Shown here piece by piece: positions 8,237-15,584 of a stretch of 64,000 nucleotides of DNA. The notes beneath the pieces were generated by a model. That model did no database searches and was not told the origin of the DNA. It was given only the letters and a program-made list of their open reading frames with translations. The stretch's first letter is position 1; each line of letters opens with the position of its first letter. Source of the stretch: Rhodoferax ferrireducens (GTDB lineage: Bacteria > Pseudomonadota > Gammaproteobacteria > Burkholderiales > Burkholderiaceae_C); contig NZ_QEII01000297.1 of assembly GCF_003347515.1 (NCBI RefSeq), forward strand, positions 124,001-188,000, read 5' to 3'. Both the position numbers and the translations under genes were made by a program.

Positions 8237-10573
8237 ATGATTTGGCGCTCTCTTCAACAGCGCATCGTCGTCGTTTTTGTCGGCTTGCTGGTCCTGGTCA
8301 TGGCGCTGGTCATCACGCTGGTGACCCGCAGCAACCAACGGATTGTTGCCAGCGAGGTGACGCGGGAACTGGCGGCCGGCACCCATGTGTTCAAGCGCCT
8401 GATTGAGCAAAACCAGCGCCAGTTGGAAACCGCCGCAACGGTGCTGTCCGGGGATTTCGCCTTCCGCGAGGCAATTGCCACACAAGACAAGTTGACGGTG
8501 CGCTCGGTTCTTCGCAATCACGGACTGCGGATAGGCGCCCAGGTGATGATTGTGATCAGCCCCGACGGACGGCTGATTGCCGATACGCAGCAAGAAGCCG
8601 CCTCGCCCCCTTCATTCCAGTTCCCGGACCTGCTGGCCAGCGCCGGATCGGCGGGCAAGAGCGCCGGATTCAGGCAAATGAACGGTGTGCTTTACCAGAT
8701 CGTGCTGGTGCCCATTCTGGCCCCGAAACTCATCGCCTGGGTGGCCATGGGGTTTCAGGTGGATGACTTGTGGACGCGCGGCCTGTCAGAAGTGACCGGC
8801 TTGACCGTGAGCGTCATCCGCCACCGGGGGTCGGAAGCGACGCTGCTGGCCTCGTCGCTTGACCATCCAGGGCGTGCGGCGCTTGCCCAATCCTTGCCCG
8901 CGCCCTCAGGCGATTCCATGACGGAATTGTCTATCGGCGACGAGCATTACCGGACCCTGCAAATACCGCTCGGACTCGAGGTTTCGGTGTTGCTTCAACG
9001 CTCGCTGGAGCAGGCGCAAGCCCCTTTCCATTCATTGCAGACCGTGTTGCTGTTGGTCGTGCTGGGAGGGATCGTCGTATTCACCTTCGGCAGCATCATG
9101 CTGGCGCGCAGAATTGTCAGACCGATCAACGAGCTGTCGGTCTCGGCGCGGCGCATCGAGGGTGGCGACTACAGCCAGCCCGTACCGCGGCTGCCTTCCG
9201 ATGAAATCGGCCAGCTGGCGAGGAGCTTCGATCACATGCGCGAGCGGATCGCCAGCCGCGAAGAGAAAATTCTCCGGCTCGCCTATGAAGATGCCCTGAC
9301 CGGCCTGCCCAACCGCACCCGTTTTCTGGAAGTGTTCGACCAGTTGCCCGCCGGTGGCCGCGGCGCCGTTGCGGTGCTTGATCTCGACCGCTTTGCCTTG
9401 ATCAACAATGCCCTAGGTCATCCGGTGGGGGACCGCCTGTTGGTCGAAATCGGGCTGCGCCTCAGTCAGATCAGACCCGCCCCTCACTGTGTGGCACGGC
9501 TTTGGGGCGACGAATTCTCTTTCCATCTGGACGGGGCCGACAGAGGCGCAGCGACCGCCTTTGCGCATTCGGTGCTCGACCAATTGCGCGATCCCATTAC
9601 GCTGGAAGGCCAGCGACTGGATGTGGGCGGCAGCCTTGGCATCGCGCTGTACCCGCAGGACGGCCGGGATGCCAGCACACTGCTCAGGCGTGCCGAGCTG
9701 GCGATGGCTGCGGCCAAGCGGCGCCACAACGGCTTTGCCTTCGCGGCCGATATCGGCGGCGAGCCGCCACACGAACAGTTATCCCTGATCGGCGAGATGC
9801 GCGAGGCACTGGCTCGCCAGGAGTTCGTGCTTTACTACCAGCCCAAACTGGACATGACCAGCGGCGCAATCACGGGCGCGGAAGCACTGCTGCGGTGGCG
9901 GCACCCCTCGCGCGGGCTCATTCCGCCGATACGCTTTATTCCGTTTGCGGAACAGACGGGATTCATCCGCGAGATCACGCCCTGGGTCCTGGAACGAGTG
10001 GTTGAGCAGACCGCGCGCTGGCACCGCGCAGGACTGTCGATTGTCGTCTCCGCCAATCTTTCGACGCTCGACATCCTGAACCTGGAACTGGTGAATCATG
10101 TCCGACGCCTGCTGGCGCAACACCAACTCCCGCCGGGCAACCTGTGCCTTGAAATTACCGAGAGCGCCCTGATGGAGGAACCCGAACTGGCGTTGGCACA
10201 CCTGAGCGAACTGGCATCGCTCGGAGTCAAACTTTCCATCGACGATTACGGCTCTGGCCAGGCATCGCTGGCCTACCTGAAGACCTTACCGGTCGACGAA
10301 CTGAAAATCGACCAGTCATTTGTGACGGCCGTTGCCGATTCGCCGAAAAATGCGGCCATTGTCCATTCCACGATTGTGCTGTGCCACGCGCTCGGGCTCA
10401 CGGTGACCGCCGAAGGCGCAGAGACACCTCGCGACCTGTCCTGGCTGGCCGGCCACGGCTGCGATGTGGCCCAAGGCTATGGCATCGCCCGGCCCATGCC
10501 GGCGGATGAATTGCCCGGCTGGATCGCCGCTTTCAGTGCACAACCCGCGGCTGACCCTGCCATGTCAATTTAG
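8237..10573 (+). CDS. Membrane GGDEF-EAL protein, probable c-di-GMP phosphodiesterase
   Basis: 778 residues: an N-terminal membrane helix (9-29), a periplasmic sensor (about 30-265), a second helix (272-292), HAMP, GGDEF (about 350-510) and EAL (520-765). The cyclase motif is degenerate, reading 'RLWGDEF' instead of RGGDEF, so synthesis is unlikely. The EAL half keeps 'EALLRW', 'DDYGSG' and 'LKIDQSFV', the residues that bind metal and substrate, so c-di-GMP hydrolysis is expected, with the GGDEF domain perhaps sensing GTP. It is the third gene of a tight operon after the NTF2-like and cupredoxin-like exported proteins, which may modulate its periplasmic sensor. It converges with the MFS gene 22 bases downstream. 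Confidence 0.92.
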   Translation: MIWRSLQQRIVVVFVGLLVLVMALVITLVTRSNQRIVASEVTRELAAGTHVFKRLIEQNQRQLETAATVLSGDFAFREAIATQDKLTVRSVLRNHGLRIGAQVMIVISPDGRLIADTQQEAASPPSFQFPDLLASAGSAGKSAGFRQMNGVLYQIVLVPILAPKLIAWVAMGFQVDDLWTRGLSEVTGLTVSVIRHRGSEATLLASSLDHPGRAALAQSLPAPSGDSMTELSIGDEHYRTLQIPLGLEVSVLLQRSLEQAQAPFHSLQTVLLLVVLGGIVVFTFGSIMLARRIVRPINELSVSARRIEGGDYSQPVPRLPSDEIGQLARSFDHMRERIASREEKILRLAYEDALTGLPNRTRFLEVFDQLPAGGRGAVAVLDLDRFALINNALGHPVGDRLLVEIGLRLSQIRPAPHCVARLWGDEFSFHLDGADRGAATAFAHSVLDQLRDPITLEGQRLDVGGSLGIALYPQDGRDASTLLRRAELAMAAAKRRHNGFAFAADIGGEPPHEQLSLIGEMREALARQEFVLYYQPKLDMTSGAITGAEALLRWRHPSRGLIPPIRFIPFAEQTGFIREITPWVLERVVEQTARWHRAGLSIVVSANLSTLDILNLELVNHVRRLLAQHQLPPGNLCLEITESALMEEPELALAHLSELASLGVKLSIDDYGSGQASLAYLKTLPVDELKIDQSFVTAVADSPKNAAIVHSTIVLCHALGLTVTAEGAETPRDLSWLAGHGCDVAQGYGIARPMPADELPGWIAAFSAQPAADPAMSI

Positions 10574-10595
10574 CAGCCGAAGTCCATCAGGCGTG

Positions 10596-11786
10596 TCACG
10601 TTCGCAGCCTGTGCCAGGCGTCACCCGTCAGCACCATGGCGCCCAGCAGTCCCGCCCCCAAGGTCAGGGCGATGATGACTTGGCGGGTATCGCCCTGACC
10701 GGCAAACACGCCCACCACCAGCCCCGCCAGGGGCTGCGTCAGGTTGTTCAGCAGAACAATAACGCCGGTGGTTTTACCCAGGTCGGCGGCTGGAATGACT
10801 TTTTGGCGGCGGCTGCGAATGTAGACACTGAACATCTTGTCGAACCCCACGACCAGCAGAAACCCGGCCGCGTAGCTCCACAGGCCCGTGCCATAGGCCG
10901 TGAGCAGCCCGCCCAGAAGAATGCAGACATAAGACAGTGGCCCCATGGTCTTGAGCGGCAGCGCTGTGCGCGCGATCACCAGGAGAATGCTCACCGTGGC
11001 CACCGCGCCTGCCATTTGCAGCACGGCATAGTCATCGCCCGAGCGCTGATACTGCCCGGTCACCATCACCGCCGAGGTGGCCAGGGTCACGCCGACAACC
11101 AGGTTGACGCCGGCCGCCAGGACAATGAGTTGCATCAGCCCGGGCAGGTGCCAGACGTGCACCAGCGCGGTCTTGATGGGTTGGGCCCAGTGTTGCCCGT
11201 GCACGGACTGTGGCGCCGCAAGCTGCACGGTACTGACACGGCGCCACAAGCCCATGGCCGCGTCAGCCAGCAAAAACAGGGCCGCCGTCGCAGCCACCAC
11301 GCCCTGCCAGGGCCACCAGCCCAGCGCCAGGGCCGCCAGCAGGGGGCCGAGCACCATGCCCAATTGATCGGCGATCTGTGCGTGGGCCAAAACCTTTTCG
11401 AGCCTGTCATCGCGAAAGACTTGCGGCAGCATCACTTCACGGGCCATCAGGCCCTGGGTAGTGAGCACGCCACAAAGCGCCGACAGAGCCACCAGCCAGC
11501 CAATGCCGCCCAGCAGTTCGGCGGCGACCACACCGCCGATGCAAACGAAGGCCCGCAGCATCTGGCTGATACGCAGCAACTTGAGGGGCGACATCCTGTC
11601 GCACAGCGCCCCGCACACCGGAAAGGCCAAAAACCGGGGCAGTGTTTCTACAAAAAAAGCCAGACCGGACCAGGCGGCGCTCTGGGTGGTCTGGAACACC
11701 ACCAGCGGCACCAGGAACAGCAGGATCTGGTCAGCCAGTCGGGACAGGAAGAGGGATGAAAAAAATGCCAGGTGGTCAGTACGCAT
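10596..11786 (-). CDS. MFS transporter
   Basis: A 396-residue, very hydrophobic protein with about 12 membrane helices. The layout is that of the MFS: 'LFLSRLADQILLFLVPLVVF' at the start, a loop-2/3 motif (CGALCDRMSPLKLLR) and a long charged loop near the middle (WRRVSTVQLAAPQ). It resembles the drug-efflux/enterobactin-exporter-like MFS subgroup; the substrate is unknown. ATG 11786 is preferred to the TTG codon just before it. The gene is monocistronic, divergent from the GST gene and convergent with the GGDEF-EAL gene. Confidence 0.85.
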   Translation of the reverse strand: MRTDHLAFFSSLFLSRLADQILLFLVPLVVFQTTQSAAWSGLAFFVETLPRFLAFPVCGALCDRMSPLKLLRISQMLRAFVCIGGVVAAELLGGIGWLVALSALCGVLTTQGLMAREVMLPQVFRDDRLEKVLAHAQIADQLGMVLGPLLAALALGWWPWQGVVAATAALFLLADAAMGLWRRVSTVQLAAPQSVHGQHWAQPIKTALVHVWHLPGLMQLIVLAAGVNLVVGVTLATSAVMVTGQYQRSGDDYAVLQMAGAVATVSILLVIARTALPLKTMGPLSYVCILLGGLLTAYGTGLWSYAAGFLLVVGFDKMFSVYIRSRRQKVIPAADLGKTTGVIVLLNNLTQPLAGLVVGVFAGQGDTRQVIIALTLGAGLLGAMVLTGDAWHRLRT

Positions 11787-11860
11787 CAAAGAATCCGGAA
11801 TATCCGATGGACTCTACCTGACCGGGTCGCCTGAATCGGTGCGAATGACTATAGTCAGCC

Positions 11861-12589
11861 ATGGCTTACCAACTCCATTACTGGCCCAGCATCCAGGGCC
11901 GCGGCGAATTTATCCGCCTGGCGCTTGAAGCGGCCGGCGCACCGTATGTGGATGTCGCGCGCGGCGACGCCTCCGACGGACAGGGCCTGCCGGCCTTGTT
12001 CCATTACCTGGAGGACGAGTCTGTCGCCCGGCCGCCGTTTGCCTGCCCGGTGCTAGTGGACGGTCAGCAGGTGATCGGACAAACCGCCGCCATCCTGCTG
12101 TACCTGGGCCCGCGGCTCAAGTTGGTGGGCGCCAGTGTTGCCGACCGCCTGTGGACGCATCAAATCCAGCTCACCATTGCCGACGCGGTGGACGAGGCGC
12201 ACAACACGCACCATCCAGTGGGCACCGGCCTGTACTACGAAGAGCAGGAGGCGGAAGCGTCCCGGGCCGCAAAGGAATTTCGCACCGAACGCATTCCCAA
12301 ATTTCTTGTCTGGCTGGAGACCGTGCTGATGCGCAACCCCAAAGGGAACAAACATCTGGTGGGCGCGCGCCTGAGCTATGCCGACCTGTCGCTGTTCCAG
12401 CTGGTCGAGGGCCTGCTCTATGCGTTTCCCAAGGCGACGACGCGCGCCTTGAAGAAGACGCCGCTGGTTTTGGCGCTGCATGAGCGCGTCGCGCAACAGC
12501 ACCGCGTGTCGGCCTACCTGCGCAGCGAGCGCCGCATTCCCTTCAACGAGGACGGCATCTTCCGGTACTACCCGGAACTCGATGCTTGA
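11861..12589 (+). CDS. Glutathione S-transferase family protein
   Basis: A 242-residue cytosolic protein with the two-domain GST layout. The N-terminal thioredoxin-like part includes 'YWPSIQGRGEFIRLALEAAG', where the Tyr/Ser/Gln-Gly-Arg-Gly pattern resembles Sigma/Mu-type enzymes, and 'FACPVLVDGQQVIGQTAAIL', the cis-Pro and Gln-Thr/Ser-type glutathione-binding segment. The C-terminal helical domain contains 'GARLSYADLSLFQLVEGL', the N-capping motif. A role in glutathione conjugation or peroxide detoxification is known for the family; the substrate here cannot be read. Its stop is 30 bases from the YihY gene, which probably shares the transcript. Confidence 0.88.
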   Translation: MAYQLHYWPSIQGRGEFIRLALEAAGAPYVDVARGDASDGQGLPALFHYLEDESVARPPFACPVLVDGQQVIGQTAAILLYLGPRLKLVGASVADRLWTHQIQLTIADAVDEAHNTHHPVGTGLYYEEQEAEASRAAKEFRTERIPKFLVWLETVLMRNPKGNKHLVGARLSYADLSLFQLVEGLLYAFPKATTRALKKTPLVLALHERVAQQHRVSAYLRSERRIPFNEDGIFRYYPELDA

Positions 12590-12618
12590 GGCCTGACCGG
12601 TCTCACACCCCTGCCCCC

Positions 12619-13524
12619 ATGCAACTCTTTGGTCGCCACGACACGCAAATTCTCAGGCATCCCGGGGCATTCGCCGTCCGGACACTGAAGGCGTTTCGCG
12701 CCAACCAGGGCTTGCTGCTGGCCGGGGCCGTCGCGTACTACGCCTTGCTGTCGATCGTGCCAATGCTCATCCTCACGGTGATTGCGCTGTCGCACTTTGT
12801 CGAACAGGCGGCGCTGCTGCAGACCCTGGGCCGCTACCTGGAGTGGCTGGTACCGGGACAGTCCAGGGCGATCGTCGCAGAGCTGGCGAACTTCCTGCTG
12901 CACCGCGATGTCCTCGGCTGGGTGTTGCTGGGCAGCATGCTGTTCTTCAGTTCGCTCGCCTTCACGGTGCTGGAGAACGCGATGTCGGTGATCTTTCACC
13001 ACCGTGTGGCGATACGACGGCGCCATTTCCTGATTTCCGCTGTCATTCCCTACGGCTACATTCTGTCGCTGGGCCTGGGGCTGCTGTTGGTGACGCTGGT
13101 GGCGGGCAGCCTGCAGGCGATGGGCCAGCACCGGGTGGAGTTTCTGTGGCGCAGCTGGTCGCTCGGTGGACTGTCCGGCGCGCTGCTGTACCTGCTCGGC
13201 CTCGCGGGCGAGATCTTTGTACTCACTTCGGTCTACCTGGTCATGCCGGTCGGCCGCCCGTCGCTGCGCCACGCACTGCTGGGCGCCGTAGCCGCAGCTT
13301 TGCTGTGGGAACTGTCCCGCCATGTACTCGTGTGGTATTTCACGACGCTGTCCCAGATCGGCACCGTCTACGGATCGCTGACCACCGCGATCGCCGTGCT
13401 GCTGAGCTTTGAGGTGGCGGCGACCCTGTTGTTGCTGGGCGCGCAGGTGATTTCGGAATACGAGCGCCTGGCGGTGGAGTCAATCGACACACCCCCGAAA
13501 CCGTTCACGACTGACGCCCGGTAA
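12619..13524 (+). CDS. YihY/BrkB-family inner-membrane protein
   Basis: A 301-residue protein with about six membrane helices and the YihY hallmarks: 'NQGLLLAGAVAYYALLSIVP' at residues 25-45, a central 'FTVLENAMSVIFHHR' and a C-terminal 'GSLTTAIAVLLSFEVAATLLL'. Historically mislabelled ribonuclease BN; the family is an uncharacterised membrane protein group, sometimes proposed as a transporter. ATG 12619 is chosen because a TTG reading from 12586 would overlap the GST stop and add residues with no family match. It follows the GST gene closely. Confidence 0.85.
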   Translation: MQLFGRHDTQILRHPGAFAVRTLKAFRANQGLLLAGAVAYYALLSIVPMLILTVIALSHFVEQAALLQTLGRYLEWLVPGQSRAIVAELANFLLHRDVLGWVLLGSMLFFSSLAFTVLENAMSVIFHHRVAIRRRHFLISAVIPYGYILSLGLGLLLVTLVAGSLQAMGQHRVEFLWRSWSLGGLSGALLYLLGLAGEIFVLTSVYLVMPVGRPSLRHALLGAVAAALLWELSRHVLVWYFTTLSQIGTVYGSLTTAIAVLLSFEVAATLLLLGAQVISEYERLAVESIDTPPKPFTTDAR

Positions 13525-13563
13525 ATTTATCCAAGGCCGAGCGGTCATACCTCACCGCAACGC

Positions 13564-14001
13564 TCATGCGGTCACGGGCGTGTCCAGCACCGCCTTGAGG
13601 TTCAGGCTCATATTGGTCTTGGTCGCGTCGGCGTAGGGACAGATCCCCTTGGCGCGCTCCATCAGGCTGTCGGCAGTGGCCTGGTCCAGCGGGCCGGCCA
13701 TAAAGGCGGTAAGACTCAGCGCCATGCGGTAGGCGCCTTCGAAGTTGACATACATCGACAGCGCGGCTTCGATGTAGCAACCGCGCAGCGGCAGTTTGTC
13801 GGTTTTGGCGATGTGGCGAATGGAGTGTTCGAAACAGGCCGCAAACGCGCCCGCGAACAATTGCTCGGGGTTCGGCCCTTCGCCGCTGCCGCCCATCTCC
13901 TTGGGCACAGCGAGTTTGAGTTTGAAGCTGCCGTCTTCGGTTTGTATCTGGCCTGCGCGACCGCCCTGGGTCAGCATGGTGGTTTTATAAACGAGGTCCA
14001 T
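13564..14001 (-). CDS. ohr: Ohr/OsmC-family organic hydroperoxide reductase
   Basis: A 145-residue OsmC-fold protein of the Ohr branch. The two reactive cysteines are in place: Cys56 in 'GAFAACFEHSI' and Cys121 in 'ICPYADATKTN'. Ohr reduces organic peroxides using lipoylated proteins as electron donors in the cytosol. It is the last gene of the leftward train that starts near nifH, one base after the FmdB-like gene, so it is likely cotranscribed with draT-draG and may protect nitrogenase or cofactor chemistry from oxidants (inference). No ohrR-type repressor is adjacent. Confidence 0.88.
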   Translation of the reverse strand: MDLVYKTTMLTQGGRAGQIQTEDGSFKLKLAVPKEMGGSGEGPNPEQLFAGAFAACFEHSIRHIAKTDKLPLRGCYIEAALSMYVNFEGAYRMALSLTAFMAGPLDQATADSLMERAKGICPYADATKTNMSLNLKAVLDTPVTA

Positions 14002-14002
14002 A

Positions 14003-14254
14003 TCAGATGTTCTTCTTTCCTTGAAGCAGCTTGGCCTTGTCGGATGCGCTGTAGTGGTCGAGGTGGCCCTGGGCGGCGGCGACGCGGCGGTGCGCCATGC
14101 GGATGGCTTCGATCTTGCCGGCCGGCGCTATGCGCGAGAGACACTTGTCCAGCGCCGTGCTGCCGCACTGCGGGCAGGCGGGCGTACCGTCAGCGCGCAC
14201 CAGGGCTTCAAATGGGTGGCCGCAGGCCCGGCAGTTGTAGTCGTAAATGGGCAT
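14003..14254 (-). CDS. FmdB-family zinc ribbon protein
   Basis: An 83-residue protein beginning 'MPIYDYNCRACGHPFEALV' with a second knuckle 'CPQCGS', giving four Zn-binding cysteines (8, 11, 27, 30). This is the FmdB regulatory zinc-ribbon family, named from formamidase operons. The remaining 50 residues are basic and helical. Small ribbons of this family accompany many enzyme clusters; their role is not settled. It lies 17 bases after the ArsC-like gene and 1 base before ohr, inside the nitrogenase-control train. Confidence 0.87.
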   Translation of the reverse strand: MPIYDYNCRACGHPFEALVRADGTPACPQCGSTALDKCLSRIAPAGKIEAIRMAHRRVAAAQGHLDHYSASDKAKLLQGKKNI

Positions 14255-14271
14255 GGTGATCTCCTAGGGAT

Positions 14272-14700
14272 TCAAACGGGGGCGGCACAACGCTCAGCGG
14301 GGGATGCGCAGCCTTCCCCTGTCGAGGTAGATGCAGGGTTCGTGCCAAGGTCAACCCACACATCGACAGCAGTGGTGTCAAAGCCGACATGGCGGCTGTG
14401 GTTGTCGCTGCGCTGCATCAGCGGCCGGCGGATCAACAGCGGCTCGTTGAGCAGCAGTGCCAGCGCGACAGCCTTGTCCAGCGCTTCAGGCTGGATCTCA
14501 CCGCTTTTGACGCGCGGTGCGGCGCGGTTAAACCAGTCGGGTACCGGCAGCGGTGCGAGAAAAGCCAGCAGGCTCTCCTTTGTCCAGTGGGCCGTCAACA
14601 GGTTGCGCCGCTCCAGCGTGTGACCGGCCGCTTCCAGCGCCGCGCGCTGGCGGGCGTTGCCGCCGCAGCCGGGTTTCTCGAAAAAGACAATATGGGTCAT
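14272..14700 (-). CDS. ArsC-like nitrogenase-associated protein
   Basis: A 142-residue protein from ATG 14700. It starts 'MTHIVFFEKPGCGGNARQ', the thioredoxin-fold start of the ArsC/Spx family in which one cysteine replaces the CxxC pair. 'LLLNEPLLIRRPLMQ' matches the conserved substrate-arginine segment of ArsC. A subgroup known as nitrogenase-associated protein occurs beside nif genes in diazotrophs, and this fits it by context. The biochemical role is unknown; a redox or thiol-linked function is inferred. The longer open frame beginning at 14772 adds residues unlike the family. It is 11 bases downstream of the rhodanese-ankyrin gene. Confidence 0.82.
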   Translation of the reverse strand: MTHIVFFEKPGCGGNARQRAALEAAGHTLERRNLLTAHWTKESLLAFLAPLPVPDWFNRAAPRVKSGEIQPEALDKAVALALLLNEPLLIRRPLMQRSDNHSRHVGFDTTAVDVWVDLGTNPASTSTGEGCASPAERCAAPV

Positions 14701-14711
14701 GCTCCGTCCTT

Positions 14712-15584
14712 TCAATCGGCGGTGGACAGCGCGGGTCCGCGCCGGGTGGCGGCGCGCAACAGCTGCAGGCATTCAAGGCTGGCGGCCATGTCGAGCGCGC
14801 TGAAGTCATCTTGCGAGACCCGGTGCGGGTCAGCGCCCAGCGCCAGCAGCGTGGCCACCACGGCGGCTTTGCCGGAGGACGCGGCGTACATCAGCGCGGT
14901 GGCCTGCACCAGGTTGGCGTGGTCAAGGGGAACGCCCCTGGCGACCAGCGTGCGGATCAGCCCCGGCTCGCCGTGGACGCAGGCCAGCCACAGGGCGTTG
15001 TTGCCATCGTGGTTGACCGCGTCCAGCGGAACATTCAAGTCCAGCAGCGCCTCCACCATGGCGCCGGCGCCGCGCCAGGCGGCGTGCATCAGGGGCGTGT
15101 TGCCATGCTGTCCGGCGGCCCCGGGCCGGGCCGGATCAAAACCTTCGGCGCTCAGCCAGGCGACCAGGGCCGGGGGCACGGCTAACGAGGCGGAGATGAT
15201 CGGGGCGCTGGAGACGAGGGGCGTGGCCAATGGGCCGGGCAACAGATCAGCCGGTTGCTGCGGTCCGTGCAGCTGGCCGTGTCGATCGATCGCGGTCCAG
15301 CCGCCAACCAGGTCCGCCACGTCGCTAAAGCCGAAGTCGCTGAACATGTTCGCCCAGGTCTGGCTGGCGTTGCCGTGGTAGCAGTAGATCAAGACCGGCC
15401 GGTTTTTTGACTCGCGCATCAGCAGGGATTCGTGGTTGCGCCCGTCCAGGCGGGTGCTGCCCGCGAGGTGGCTCAGCCCGTGGTGGCGCGCTTCGCGTGC
15501 ATCCAGCAGCAAAGCGTCGGGGCGCACCGCCAGCCAGGCACAAACTTGCTCGGGGTGCAGGCGCTGGAAGCGTTTTTCAGCCAT
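14712..15584 (-). CDS. Rhodanese-ankyrin repeat fusion protein
   Basis: 290 residues with an N-terminal rhodanese domain (1-105) and C-terminal ankyrin repeats (about 150-275). The rhodanese part has 'LLLDAREARHHGLSHLAGS' and the active-site loop 'LIYCYHGNASQ' with catalytic Cys68, so sulfur transfer is plausible. Ankyrin units include 'HGNTPLMHAAWRGAGAMVEA', 'DGNNALWLACVHGEPGLI' and 'ATALMYAASSGKAAVV'. Fusions of this kind are found near nif genes and could bring sulfur to a partner protein, for example during Fe-S or FeMo-co assembly (inference). The start overlaps the SagB-like gene by 8 bases. Confidence 0.88.
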   Translation of the reverse strand: MAEKRFQRLHPEQVCAWLAVRPDALLLDAREARHHGLSHLAGSTRLDGRNHESLLMRESKNRPVLIYCYHGNASQTWANMFSDFGFSDVADLVGGWTAIDRHGQLHGPQQPADLLPGPLATPLVSSAPIISASLAVPPALVAWLSAEGFDPARPGAAGQHGNTPLMHAAWRGAGAMVEALLDLNVPLDAVNHDGNNALWLACVHGEPGLIRTLVARGVPLDHANLVQATALMYAASSGKAAVVATLLALGADPHRVSQDDFSALDMAASLECLQLLRAATRRGPALSTAD

